A stretch of DNA of 64,000 bases from Piliocolobus tephrosceles (GCF_002776525.5 NC_045444.1:31643667-31707666); one strand, 5' to 3'; shown: positions 1 through 11,053, counted from the stretch's first letter. Numbers and translations are program-made. The notes: generated from the sequence alone by a model not told the origin.

Positions 1-189
1 TCTCTTCCTCTAACAGGCTAGTGTGGCATGATAACATGGCAGTGGTGACATTCCCAACGCACCAAAGAAAAAAACAGAAAATATATGCTATTTGAGGCCC
101 AGATTTTGAAGAAGAGAAAATATAGATAAAAGCATTTCTTCAGTTGTGCATCTCTGAATTGATATTTGAACACATTATTTCCACTTTTT

Positions 190-848
190 TAATAAAGTAA
201 ATTTAATATTGAAGAGTGACACATATATGATATAAACAGTGCCAAATTTTACTTGTACACCTTGATGAATATTTACAAAGCAAACATGTCTGTTTAAACA
301 TCATCCAGATCATGAAATAGATCACTTCCAGTCTCAAGGATAATATCTGAATCAGTGACTGTCCCAACAAAGTAACTACCTTTGATTTTTAACAACATAA
401 TTTTATCAATTTTTGAACTGTATATACATAACATCATGCAGCATATATTCTTACTTCAGTCAATATTAGTTTGAGGGAGTCACCATGTTATTAAGGTAGT
501 ATAAAAATAAGCAATATATATTTATATTTTTAGAGTTTGAGGCTATTAGAAATAAGGTTGATATACTATTTTCCACATATTTTGGACACGTGTGTACAAA
601 TTTCTGTTGGATATGTACTTGAGAGTATAGGATATGTATATGATAAAATTGTTTCCAAAGCAATTGTACAATTTGTGTTCCTACAGTGATTCAAGAATAT
701 TCTGATTGCACTTCCACCTCATCGATATTTGTTATTATTATTATTATGAAGAAGAAGAAGAAGAAGGAGGAGGAGGAGGAGGAGGAGAAAATACATTGTA
801 GCAATACTTAAATGTGTAGCATATCTTTTCATCGAAGCTTATTATTAT
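190..848 (-). mobile_element. Old L1M LINE, 3' part (segment 1 of a split element)
   Basis: Read on the minus strand, this matches the 3' UTR and the end of ORF2 of an old mammalian L1 (L1ME/L1MC-like). The plus strand near 410-460 resembles the antisense of the L1M 3' region, and 560-720 resembles the antisense of the last part of ORF2. The reading frame is destroyed by many substitutions and indels. The same element continues after the Alu (1149-1879) and after the full-length L1 (8096-10440), so it was in place before both. The 3' boundary is uncertain by about 100 bp. Subfamily not determined. Confidence 0.6.
731..788. repeat. Compound trinucleotide array (TTA)n(GAA)n(GGA)n
   Basis: Three adjoining triplet runs: about five TTA, six GAA and eight GGA units, without interruption. 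It lies inside the old L1M just before the Alu tail. The G-rich right half is pure purine on the plus strand. Likely length-polymorphic. Confidence 0.9.
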
Positions 849-1148
849 TTTTTTCTTTTTCTTTTGAGACAGTGTCTCGCTCTGTTGCCCAGGCTGGAGT
901 GCAGTGGCGCTATCTAGGCTCACTACAATCTCTGCCTACCGAGTTCAAGAGATTCTCCTGCCTCAGCCTCCTGAGCAGCTGGGACTACAGACATGCACCA
1001 CCACAACCGGTTAATTTTTGTATTTTTTAGCAGAGACAGGGATTCACCATGTTGGCCAGGCTGGTCTCAAACTTCCGACCTCAAGTGATCTGCCAGCCTT
1101 GGCCTCCCAAAGTGCTGAGATTACAGGTATGAGTCACCCTGCCAGGCC
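849..1148 (-). mobile_element. Alu (AluS/J-type), minus strand
   Basis: The plus strand carries the reverse complement of a dimeric Alu: a T-rich tail, then the antisense right arm, the central A-rich linker (around 1017-1030) and the left arm ending near the antisense of the GGCC start. The left-arm form reading CTCAAGTGATC, rather than CTCGTGATC, points to an S or J subfamily, older than AluY. No clear target-site duplication was found. It interrupts the old L1M. Confidence 0.93.
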
Positions 1149-1879
1149 TCATTCTGGCTTTAATTTGTATTTTCCTGGTGATCTGAGCAATTTTTCATAT
1201 GTTTCTTGCAATTTTGATATTCTCTTAAGAGCACTATTAGACTTCTGCGTATTTTTTTATGGTCGGATGTCTGTCTTTTTATTATTGATTTGTAGAAGCT
1301 ATTTAGGTAAACTGGATATGACCATTCTCTTTCAGACACCTTTTATGAAAATAATTTCTCTTACATAGAGGTTTGCCTGTTCACTTTATTTCTAGTGTTT
1401 TTCGTTAAAGAGGAATTATTATATTTATTGAAGAACTATTTACCAATATTTTCTTATATGGTTATTGCTTTGGATGTCTGGTTTAAAAAATATTTGCATA
1501 ACATCAGAGTTATGAATATATCTTCCTAGAGGACTCTTCAGGACATTTTATTATAATTTTCACATATCTGCATTTTACATGGATTTGAATTGTGTATGTG
1601 ATGTCAAGTATGAGATAAGATAAATTATTTTTCTATATAACTATCCAATCTTAATTGTGTATATATATAAGTAGATATACAATATTTTAATATTCTTGCA
1701 CTAATATTACCTCATCTTAATTACTATATTTTTAAAATATAAATTTTTATAGGGTGGTAAAAGTTCTTTACATTTTTCATTACATTTCTTTCTATGAATT
1801 AGTTTGGAATTATTGAAAAATGTTTTAAAATATAGTGTTTTAAAATATAATTTTCTAATTATTTGTTGCTTTGAAATGT
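1149..1879 (-). mobile_element. Old L1M LINE, ORF2 C-terminal part (segment 2)
   Basis: Continuation of the element at 190-848. The plus strand at about 1160-1350 is recognisable as antisense L1 ORF2, including the stretch that in consensus reads TTTTTATTATTGA. The stretch at 1590-1650 matches the next antisense block. It is highly diverged and AT-rich. It ends exactly at the 5' edge of the younger L1's target-site duplication and resumes at 8096. Confidence 0.6.
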
Positions 1880-2060
1880 AGAAATAAAGTTTTTTTATTT
1901 AGTTATTTTTATTATTATTATACTTTAAGTTCTAGGGTACATGTGCATAACGTGCAGGTTTGTTACATATGTATACTTGTGCCATGTTGGTGTGCTGCAC
2001 CCATCAACTCGTCAGAACCCATCAACTCGTCATTTACATCAGGTATAACTCCCAATGCAA

Positions 2061-2083
2061 TCCCTCCCCCTCCCCCCTCCCCA
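2061..2083 (-). other. L1 3' UTR polypurine tract (G-quadruplex candidate)
   Basis: On the minus strand this is a run of G blocks separated by single A residues (four or more runs of at least three G), the conserved 3' UTR polypurine tract of primate L1s. Such tracts can form G-quadruplexes. The related L1 copy near 32.6 kb lacks this block. Confidence 0.85.
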
Positions 2084-2137
2084 TGATAGGCCCCGGTGTG
2101 TGATGTTCCCCTTCCCGAGTCCAAGTGATCTCATTGT

Positions 2138-5100
2138 TCGGTTCCCACCTATGAGTGAGAACATGCAGTGTTTGGTTTTCTGTTCTTGCGATAGTTTGCT
2201 GAGAATGATGGTTTCCAGCTGCATCCATGTCCCTACAAAGGACACAAACTCATCCTTTTTTATGGCCGCATAGTATTCCATGGTGTATATGTGCCACATT
2301 TTCTTAATCCAGTCTGTCACTGATGGACATTTGGGTTGATTCCAAGTCTTTGCTATTGTGAATAGTGTCGCAATAAACATACGTGTGCATGTGTCTTTAT
2401 AGCAGCATGATTTATAATCCTTTGGGTATATACCCAGTAATGGGATGGCTGGGTCATATGGTACTTCTAGTTCTAGATCCTTGAGGAATCACCATACTAT
2501 TTTCCATAATGGTTGAACTAGTGTACAATCCCACTAACAGTGTAAAAGTGTTCCTATTTCTCCACATCCTCTCCAGCACCTGTTGTTTCCTGACTTTTTA
2601 ATGATTGCCATTCTAACTGGTGTGAGATGGTATCTCATTGTGGTTTTGATTTGCATTTCTCTGACGGCCAGTAATGATGAGCATTTTTTCATGTGTCTGT
2701 GGGCTGTATGAATGTCTTCTTTTGAGAAATGTCTGTTCATATCCTTTGCCCACTTTTTGATGGGGTTGTTTGTTTTTTTCTTGTATATTTGTTTGAGTTC
2801 TTTGTAGATTCTGGAAATTAGCCCTTTGTCAGATGAGTAGATTGCAAAAATTTTCTCCCATTCTGTAGGTTGCCTGTTCACTCTGATGGTAGTTTCTTCT
2901 GCTGTACAGAAGCTCTTTAGTTTAATTAGATCCCATTTGTCAATTTTGGCTTTTGTTGCCATTGCTTTTGGTGTTTTAGACATGAAGTCCTTGCCCATGC
3001 CTATGTCCTGAATAGTATTACCTGGGTTTTCTTCTAGGGTTTTTATGGTATTAAGTCTAATATTTAAGTCTCTAATCCATCTTGAATTAATTTTCATATA
3101 AGGAGTAAGGAAAGGATCCAGTTTCAGCATTCTACTTATGGTTAGCCAATTTTCCCAGCACCATTTATTAAATAAGGAATCCTTCCCCCATTTCTTGTTT
3201 TTCTTAGGTTTGTCAAAGGTCAGATGGCTGTAGATGTGTGGTATTATTTCTGAGGACTCTGTTCTGTTCCATTGGTCTATATCTCTGTTTTGGTATCAAT
3301 ACCATGCTGTTTTGTTTACTGTAGTCTTGTAGTATAGTTTGAAGTCAGGTAGCATGATGCCTCCAGCTTTGTTCTTTTGACTTAGGATTGTCTTGGAAAT
3401 GCAGGCTCTTTTTTGGTTCCATATGAACTTTAAAGCAGTTTTTTCCAATTCTGTGAAGAAACTCATTTATAGCTTGATGGGGATGGCATTGAATCCATAA
3501 ATTACCTTGGGCAGTATGGCCATTTTCATGATATTGATTCTTCCTATCCATGAGCATGATATGCTCTTCCATTTGTTTGTGTCCTCTTTTATTTCACTGA
3601 GCAGTGGTTTGTAGTTCTCCTTGAAAAGGTCCTTTACATCCCTTGTAAGTTAGATTCCTAGGTATTTTATTCTCTTCGAAGCAATTGTGAATGGAAGTTC
3701 ATTCATGATTTGGCTCTGTGTTTGTCTGTTACTGGTGTATAAGAATGCTTGTGATTTTTGCACATTAATTTTTTATCCTGAGACTTTGCTGAAGTTTCTT
3801 ATCAGTTTAAGGAGATTTTGGGCTGAGACAATGGGGTTTTCTGAATATACAATCATGTCATCTGCAAACAGGGACAAATTGACTTCTTCTTTTCCTAACT
3901 GAATACTCTTTGTTTCTTTCTCTTGCCTGATTGCCCTAGCCGACTTCCAACACTATGTTGAATAGGAGTGGTGAGAGAGGGGATCCCTGTGTTATGCCAG
4001 TTTTCAAAGGGAATTTTTCCAGCTTTGCCCATTCTGTATGATATTGGCTGTGGGTTTGTCATAAATAGCTCTTATTATTTTGAGATATGTTCCACCAATA
4101 CCGAATTTATTGAGCGTTTTTAGCATGAAGGGCTGTTGAATTTTTCAATGGCCTTTTCTGCATCTATTGAGATAATCATGTGGTTTTTGTCTTTGGTTCT
4201 GTTTATATGCTGGATTACATTTATTGATTTGCATATGTTGAACCAGCCTTGCATCCCAGGGATGAAGCCCACTTGATCATGGTGGATAAGCTTTTTGATG
4301 TGCTGCTGGATCCGGTTTGCCAGTATTTTATTGAGGATTTTTGCATCGATGTTCATCAGGGATATTGGTCTAAAATTCTCTTTTTTGTGTGTGTCTCTGC
4401 CAGGCTTTGGTATCAGGATGATGTTGGCCTCATAAAATGAGTTAGGGAGGATTCCCTCTTTTTCTACTGATTGGAATAGTTTCAGAAGGAATGGTACCAG
4501 CTCCTCCTTGTACCTCTGGTAGAATTCAGCTGTGACTCCATCGGGTCCTGGACTTTTTTTTGGTTGGTAGGCTATTAATTATTGCCTCAATTTCAGAGCC
4601 TGCTATTAGTCTATTCAGGGATTCAGCTTCTTCCTGGTTTAGTCTTGGGAGAGTGTAAGTGTACAGGAAATTATCCATTTCTTCTAGATTTTCTAATTTA
4701 TTTGTGTAGAGGTGTTTATAGTATTCTCTGATGGTAGCTTTATTTCTGTGGGGTCGGTGGTGATATCCCCTTTATCATTTTTTATTGTGTCTATTTGATT
4801 CTTTTCTCTTTTCTTCTTTATTAGTCTTGCTAGTGGTCTATCAATTTTGTTGATCTTTTCAAAAAACCAACTCCTGGATGCATTGATTTTTTGGAGGGGT
4901 TTTTGTGTCTCTATCTCCTTCAGTTCTGCTCTGATCTTAGTTATTTCTTGCCTTCTGCTAGCTTTTGAATGTCTTTGCTCTTGCTTCTCTAGTTCTTTTA
5001 ATTGTGATGTTAGAGTGTCCATTTTAGATCTTTCCAGCTTTCCCTTGTGGGCATTTAGTGCTATAAATTTCCCTCTACACACCACTTTAAATGTGTCCCA

Positions 5101-5956
5101 GAGATTCTGGTATGTTGTATCTTTGTTCTCATTGGTTTCAAAGAATATCTTTATTTCTGCCTTCATTTCGTTATGTACCCAGTAGTCATTCAGGAGCAGG
5201 TTATTCAGTTTCCATGTAGTTAAGTGGTTTTGATTGAGTTTCTTAGTCCTGAGTTCTAGTTTGATTGCACTGTGGTCTGAGAGACAGTTATAATTTCTGT
5301 TCTTGTACGTTGGCTGAGGATTGCTTTGCTTCCAATTATGTGGTCAAGTTTGAATAAGTGTGATGTGGTGCTGAGACGAATGTATATTCTGTTGATTTGG
5401 GGTGGAGAGTTCTGTAGATGTCTATTAGGTCTGCTTGCTGCAGAGATGAGTTCAATTCCCGAATATCCTCGTTAACTTTCTGTCTCGTTGATCTGTCTAA
5501 TGTTGACAGTGGAGTGTTGAAGTCTCCAATTATTATTCTATGGGAGTCTAAGTCCCTTTCTAACTCTCTAAGGATTTGCTTTATGAATCTGGGTGCTCCT
5601 GTATTGGGTGCATATATATTTAGGGTAGTTAGCTCTTCCTGTTGAATTGATCCCTTTACCATTATGTAATGGCCTTCTTTGTCTCTTTTGATCTTTGATG
5701 GTTTAAAGTCTGTTTTATCAGAGACTAGGATTGCAACCCCTGCATTCTTTTGTTCTCCATTTGCTTGGTAGATCTTCCTCCATCCCTTTATTTTGAGCCT
5801 ATGTATGTCTCTGCATGTGAGATGGGTCTCCTGAATACAGCAGACTGATGAGTCTTGACTCTTTATCCAGTTTGCCAGTCTGTGTCTTTTAATTGGAGCA
5901 TTTAGTCCATTTACACTTAAGGTTAATATTGTTATGTGTGAACTTTATCCTGCCAT
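2138..5956 (-). pseudogene. L1 ORF2 (endonuclease-reverse transcriptase), disrupted
   Basis: Antisense ORF2 of the full-length L1, about 1273 codons long (family about 1275). The start ATG is at 5956-5954. Codon 4 is TAA (5947-5945), so the canonical start gives only three residues. The endonuclease domain keeps the GDFN motif (frame 5662-5336) but then loses frame, apparently by a one-base deletion near 5350. The reverse transcriptase domain keeps FADD at 3868-3857. The C-terminal region is open from 3130 to 2534 and again from 2380. The normal stop after the terminal GGN is changed from TGA to CGA at 2140-2138, so that frame reads on to 2039. Normally this protein nicks the target and copies L1 RNA. 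This copy cannot make it. Confidence 0.9.
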
Positions 5957-6019
5957 TATGATATTAACTGGTTATTTTGCTCGTTAGTTGATGCAGTTTC
6001 TTCCTAGCCTCGATGGTCT

Positions 6020-7036
6020 TTACATTTTGGCATGTTTTTGCAATGGCTGGTACCGGTTGTTCCTTTCCATGTTTACTGCTTCCTTCAGGGTCTCTTATAA
6101 GGCAGGCCTGGTGGTGACAAAATCTCTAAGCCTTTGCTTATCTGTAAAGGATTTTATTTCTCCTTCACTTATGAAACTTAGTTTGGCTGGATATGAAATT
6201 CTGGATTTAAAATTCTTTTCTTTAAGAATTTTGAATATTGGCCCCCACTCTCTTCTGGCTTGTAGAGTTTCTGCCGAGAGATCTGCTGTTAGTCTGATGG
6301 GCTTCCCTTTGTGGGTAACCCGACCTTTCTCTCTGGCTGCCCTTAAGATTTTTTCTTTCATTTCAACTTTGGTGAATCTGGCAATTATGTGTCTTGGAGT
6401 TGCTCTTCTTGAGGAGTATCTTTGTGGCGTTCTCTGTATTTTCTGAATTTGAATGTTGGCATGCCCTGCTAGGTTGGGGAATTTCTCCTGGATGATATCC
6501 TGAAGAGTGTTTTCCAACTTGGTTCCATTTTCCCCGTCACTTTCAGGCACCCCAATCAGACATAGATTTGGTCTTTTTACATAATTCCATACTTCTTGCA
6601 GGCTTTGTTCCTTTCTTTTTCTTCTTTTTTCTTTAGATTTCTCTTCTCACTTCATTTCATTCATTTGATCCTCCATCGCTGATACTCTTTCTTCCAGTTG
6701 ATCGAGTCGGTTACTGAAGCTTGTGCATTTGTCATGTATTTCTCATGTCATGGTTTTCATCTCTGTCAGTTTGTTTATGGCCTTCTCTGCATTAATTATT
6801 CTAGTTATCAATTCTTCCACTCTTTTTTCAAGATTTTTAGTTTATTTGCACTGGGTACATAATTCCTCCTTTAGCTCTGAGAAGTTTGAGGGACTGAAGC
6901 CTTCTTCTCTCATCTCGTCAAAGTCATTCTCTGTCCAGCTTTGATCCGTTGCGGGCGATGAGCTGCATTCCTTCGCAGGGGGAGATGCGCTCTTATTTTT
7001 TGAATTTCCAGCTTTTCTGCCCTGCTTTTTCTCCAT
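6020..7036 (-). pseudogene. L1 ORF1 (RNA-binding chaperone), four in-frame stops
   Basis: The ATG at 7036-7034 begins MEKKQGRKAG, matching the L1 ORF1p N-terminus. The frame to the usual TAA at 6022-6020 is 1017 nt, exactly 339 codons, as expected for a 338-residue protein, so there is no net frameshift. Stops occur at codon 65, codon 98 (6745-6743), codon 130 (6649-6647, a likely CGA-to-TGA CpG change) and codon 314 (a CAA-to-TAA change just after RPAL). The longest intact part (6550-6095) covers the RRM and most of the C-terminal domain, with the conserved RRATPRHII stretch. The intact family protein forms coiled-coil trimers that coat L1 RNA. Confidence 0.92.
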
Positions 7037-8083
7037 CTTTGTGGTTTTATCTGCCTCTAGTTTTTGATGATGGTGACGTACTGATGGGGTTTTGGTGTGG
7101 GTGTCCTTCCTGTTTGTTAGTTTTCCTTCTAACAGTCAGGACCCTCAGCTGTAGGTCTGTTGGAGATTGCTTGAGGTCCACTCCAGACCCTGTTTGCCTG
7201 GGTATCAGCAGCAGAGGCTGCAGAAGATAGAATATTGCTGAACAGCGAGTGTACCTGTCTGATTCTTGCTTTGGAAGCTTCCTCTCAGGGGTGTACTCCA
7301 CCGTGTGAGGTGTGGGGTGTCGGTCTGCCCCTAGTGGGGGATGTCTCCCAGTTAGGCTACTCAGGGGTCAGGGACCCTCTTGAGCAGGCAGTCTGTCCAT
7401 TCTCAGATCTCAACCTCTGTGTTGGGAGATCCACTGCTCTCTTCAAAGCTGTCAGACAGAGTCGTTTGCATCTGCAGAGGTTTCTCCTGCTTTTTTTTGT
7501 TGTTGTCATTGTTTAGCTGTGCCCTGTCCCCAGAGGTGGAGTCTACAGAGACAGGCAGGCCTCTTTGAGCTGCTGTGAGCTCCACCCAGCTCGAGCTTCC
7601 CAGTGGCTTTGTTTACCTACTTAAGCCTCAGCAATGGTGGGCGCCCCTACCCCAGCCTCCCTGCTCTCTTGCCGTTAGGTCACAGACTGCTGTGCTAGCC
7701 ATGAGGGAGGTCCGTGGGTGTGGGACCCTCCTGGCCAGGTGTGGGATATAATTTCCTTGTGTGCCCATTTGCTAAGACCCTTGGTAATGTGCAGTATTGG
7801 GGTGGGAGTTACCCGATTTTCCAGGTGTTGTGTGTCTCAGTTCCCCTGGCTAGGAAAAGGGATTCCTTTCCCCCTTGCTTCCCAGGTGAGGCGATGCCTC
7901 GCCCTGCTTCAGCTCTCGCTGGTCAGGCTGCAGCAGCTGACCAGCACCGATTGTCTGGCACTCCCTAGTGAGATGAACCCAGTATCTCAGTTGAAAATGC
8001 AGAAATCACCTGTCTTCTGTGTCACTCGCGCTGGGAGCTGGAGACTGGAGCTGTTCCTATTTGGCCATCTTGCTTCGCCCCCC
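7037..8083 (-). promoter_or_regulatory. L1 5' UTR / internal promoter
   Basis: GC-rich, roughly 1.05-kb leader upstream of ORF1 on the minus strand. Its first 30 nt hold a G run and the CAAGATGGC motif (minus strand, near 8072-8064), the known YY1 site that sets the L1 start point. In this family the 5' UTR drives transcription of the L1 and also carries an antisense promoter, which here would point along the plus strand past 8083. Activity of this old copy is unknown. Confidence 0.8.
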
Positions 8084-8095
8084 AGAAATAAAGTT

Positions 8096-8430
8096 CATAT
8101 ATTACCATTTTATATAACAACCTTGCAGTGTTTGCCTATTAATTGTTAGTTCCACTATGCATATTTTAGATGATCTATATTCACAATTGAATCATCTATA
8201 AATAACAATGTTCTTAATTAATTATTTTCCTTTTCGATGCTGATAAATTTTACTTCTTTTTCTGATTTATTATGCAAGTTAGAACATCCAATGTAATGTT
8301 TAATCTGTATAGTGACGGTGGCCATCCTTCTTTCATTCCCATATTAAAGGAAAATGTTTTCAACATTTCATTATTAAGTATAGCGCTTGCCACATTTTGG
8401 GGGATAAACATGCTTCACATCATTTAGGAA
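8096..8430 (-). mobile_element. Old L1M LINE, ORF2 middle part (segment 3)
   Basis: Resumes the old L1M after the full-length L1. The plus strand at 8315-8340 (GGTGGCCATCCTTCTTTCAT) is the antisense of a well-conserved ORF2 stretch whose consensus reads GTGGGCATCCTTGTCTTGTT. Sequence order fits segments 1 and 2, so this is one element and not a new insertion. Confidence 0.65.
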
Positions 8431-8697
8431 ACTTTCTTTTTTGAGACAGAGTCTTGCTCGGTCGCCCAGGCTGTAGTGCAGTGGTGCAATCTGGGTTCAC
8501 TGAAAACTCTGCCTCCTGGGTTCACGCCATTCTCCTACCTCAGCCTCCCGAGTAGCTGGGACTACAGGCGCCCACCACTATGCCTGGCTAATTTTTTTTT
8601 TTTTTTTTTGGTATTTTTAGTAGAGATGGGGTTTCACCATGTTAGCCAGGATGGTCTCGATCTCCTGACCTCGTGATCCGCCCGTCTCGGCCTCCCA
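8431..8697 (-). mobile_element. AluY-type, 5'-truncated, minus strand
   Basis: Antisense dimeric Alu with an expanded T run in the middle linker (8591-8608). The left arm has CTCGTGATC, typical of AluY. The 5' end is missing: homology stops at the antisense of about Alu position 30, so the usual GGATTACAGGCGTGAGCCACC block is absent. It interrupts the old L1M. No convincing target-site duplication seen. Confidence 0.9.
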
Positions 8698-10440
8698 CAG
8701 CCTGCTAAAAATAAATTGGTATTGAATTTCATCAAATTTTTTCTCTATGTATTGTTTCTTCTTGCTTTTCCCAAATTACATAGTTAATTATATTGATGGA
8801 ATTTCAAACTTTAGCTTATTATGGTATTTATTGAAATACCATGCTCTTTTCCTTTTAAATTTTTATTTGATTTGGGGTACAAAGAAAGGTGATTATTTTT
8901 GCATATTCATGTGAGAGATGGACTTGTGATTTCACTTTCTTGTTTTCCCCTTGTTGGATTTTGCCATAAATATTATGCTTGCCTTATAAAAAAACAATAT
9001 TGATACATTTCATTATAAATGAAAATCAATGTTGGTACATTTCACAAACATGATATATTAAAAATCATATTTGTAATTTTCATCACCAATCTCATCAGAA
9101 GGTAGGTATTGGGGAGCTATCAAGCTAATTTTTAGAGATAAGTTTTCAATGATTCTAATTTTTTCCTTGATAATTCAAATTTTATAATTGGCACAAACTC
9201 TCCTAACTGTTTTGCTTCTAGTGATAAGTTCACTTGATTTATTTGTAAGAAAATATCTACCATACACCAGGTTTGAATTTCCATATTTCCTTGTCAGTCA
9301 TTCTTTTAAGTAAAAAGTAATGCTTCATGTAAAAAATAGTTCAGTTCGCAACACAAATAATTGCATGTGTGCTTTTCTTTGAGATAACCATCATATTTTG
9401 GAGTTTTGGAGTTCAGTATTGGAGTTCATATTTAGCATTATGTGGGTTTCCCATTCAGTACACAGGATAGTAATGATGTCTACTCAGGGGTTTTCTTAAG
9501 TGAGACTCTTTTCATTTGTTTGTTTGCCTTTGAGTGTATGAAAATACGATGACTGCTGATATCACTTAGTGTCACTGACTTGATTCAGGCTAAAATGCCA
9601 GCTGTTTAATCCTTCATTACTTTTGCACAGAATAAATGTTAATTCAGCAAAAATGATAAATAATATCTTATAATTAGGGAAATAGTTTTGGTTCCGTGGA
9701 CCCCTAGAAGACTCTCAGGGATTCCCAGGGGTTCATGGACCATGCTTTGAAAATGATTGTCACAGAATTTAGAGTTTACAAAATTCATATTCGATATACT
9801 AGAGTCAACTACCAATTAGAGCTTTTACCAAATACCAGAAAAATGCAAAGACTTTAGAATACTTTGATTCCATTTACCCCTCTAATGCCTTGTATGTTAT
9901 TATTGTCATATACCTTAATATATATCTATTATCAAAATCTATAGGAGACTATTATTGCTTTGCACAATCAATACTTATGTGGATTTATCCTCAAGTTTAC
10001 CATTTCCATTGCTCTTTAGTTTTTGGTGTGTATTTGTATCTCTATCTGGAATCATTTTTCTTTTGCCTGAAAAATGTCCTTTAGAAGTTCCATCTGCATG
10101 AGCTCCAAAGAATAAAATTTTTGCTTTCATATTGTTGAATACATCTTTATTTTGCCTTTATTTTTGTAGAATATTTTCACTGAAGGTAGAATTTTAGGTT
10201 ATAATTTTTTATTTTTTTTATTTTTCATATTTTATATGTGCCATTCCATTGTCTTCTCTTTTCTACTGTTTCTGAATCTTACCTGGACATTGCTCCTATT
10301 GTCTGATTACTTCAAAGATCTGTTCCATTTGTTAGGCTTATATTTTGTCCAGTTTTTCTACTTGTTCTTGGCAAGGCATTTTTTCTCATACAAGATACTC
10401 CATCATAACTGGGAGTAGAATTCCCTTCTAAGTAATTTTT
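8698..10440 (-). mobile_element. Old L1M LINE, ORF2 N-terminal part to ORF1 (segment 4)
   Basis: Continues the same minus-strand L1M. 8710-8830 and 8890-8990 match antisense ORF2 blocks. 9880-10200 matches the antisense of the ORF1-ORF2 spacer and ORF1 C-terminus (TTCTTTTGCCTGAAAAATGTC near 10050). 10230-10260 matches the antisense ORF1 block with CCATTCCATTGTCTTCT. The middle (about 9010-9870) fits the consensus poorly and may contain an inserted old element. Confidence 0.55.
9670..9775. mobile_element. Possible hAT-type (MER) DNA transposon fragment
   Basis: Contains paired phrases of the TTCCGTGGACCCC / GGTTCATGGACCATG kind, typical of the ends of small non-autonomous hAT elements of mammals. 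It lies within the poorly matching part of the old L1M. No family assigned, and the match may be spurious. Confidence 0.25.
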
Positions 10441-10978
10441 AATCATAAAGTAAAATAATGGAAGAAAGGTTGTATCTAATTCTAATTGCATTTAATTATT
10501 TTAAGTATTCAGGTACTTCAATATTTGTTTAACCTTGATAACTAGAAGATTTGAGAGGAAAAAAATGGGCTACATTTAATCTATACACACACTGCTTCCT
10601 GTGGGTTCTAAGGCAGAAAGCTAAAATTTGTCTTTGTGTCAGACTCGTGTACTTTGGAATGAATCATTTTGATAAACCCTCTTAGTCATGAATATGTAAG
10701 CCAAGTACCTTCACATTTTTTTGACAGCAGGCCCAAATATTTGTTGAGTAATAAAAATGCCAATTCTTTAAGAGGTTGTTAAGTATTTTCATTATAGTGT
10801 GAAAGATTATACCAGCTGAATAATGTGAAATGGGCATCTCATCAAAGGGACTGTTTATATATTAAGAAGGAATCTTCAGCATCCTGTAGAAAGAAGTCTG
10901 AGGAAAGAGACAGAGGAAAGTGAGGAACTGAAAATAGAGGGGCTCATGGAACAAAAGGAATAGCACAGCAATGCAAAG
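10441..10978. other. Unclassified AT-rich DNA
   Basis: No gene or clear repeat recognised. The right end (10870-10978) becomes purine-rich on the plus strand and runs into the tRNA-derived insertion. Confidence 0.5.
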
Positions 10979-11053
10979 GAAAAGAGGGGAATCAGGAGGG
11001 GGTATAGCTCAGGGTTAGAGCATTGGACTGCAGACCAAGAAAAGAGGGGAATC
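10979..11053 (+). repeat. 15-bp direct repeats flanking a 45-bp insertion
   Basis: GAAAAGAGGGGAATC occurs perfectly at 10979-10993 and 11039-11053, around the tRNA-Cys fragment. A perfect repeat of this length starting with AAAA after G fits target-site duplication by L1-type target-primed reverse transcription. There is no poly(A) tail between the insert and the right copy. Confidence 0.88.
10998..11039 (+). pseudogene. tRNA-Cys(GCA) 5' half, retroposed, truncated
   Basis: From 10998 the sequence follows mature tRNA-Cys: acceptor 5' strand GGGGGTA, TA, D stem GCTC...GAGC with a 7-nt D loop, then the anticodon stem-loop with loop CTGCAGA (anticodon GCA) and the 3' strand of the anticodon stem. 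It stops at canonical position 43. The variable loop, T arm and acceptor 3' strand are missing. By eye it differs from the usual mammalian sequence at a few positions, including 29 and 39 in the anticodon stem. An A-box-like TAGCTCAGGGT remains, but there is no B box, so Pol III transcription is not expected. Four extra bases (AGGA, 10994-10997) precede it. Confidence 0.85.

Larger units (their letters stand above)
1892..8083 (-). mobile_element. Full-length L1 (L1PA/L1RS-like), 6.2 kb, with target-site duplication
   Basis: A complete non-LTR retrotransposon inserted on the minus strand. The 12-bp direct repeat AGAAATAAAGTT occurs at 1880-1891 and 8084-8095. The element has a short A/T-rich tail (left edge), a 3' UTR with a G-rich polypurine tract, ORF2, an inter-ORF spacer (5957-6019), ORF1 and a roughly 1.05-kb 5' UTR. 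The 5' end starts with six Gs and contains the canonical CAAGATGGC YY1-type site. At 6192 bp it is close to the usual 6.0-6.2 kb. Both ORFs have stop codons, so it is not autonomous. It shares 3' UTR details, including a repeated CCATCAACTCGTCAG unit, with the copy at 32437-33272, so the two belong to one lineage. The exact subfamily needs alignment. Confidence 0.95.

Noticed and set aside
812..1368. Two overlapping plus-strand frames of 72 and 116 codons
   Set aside because: They are antisense Alu and L1M sequence. The predicted peptides show the usual antisense-Alu phrases (SVAQAGVQW, LLSSWDYRH).
4847..6446. Plus-strand frames of 75-152 codons opposite L1 ORF2/ORF1
   Set aside because: Antisense shadows of the full-length L1 coding regions. 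No independent coding evidence.
10998..11039. Functional tRNA-Cys gene
   Set aside because: The 3' half, including the T arm and B box, is absent, so it can be neither transcribed normally nor folded into a tRNA.
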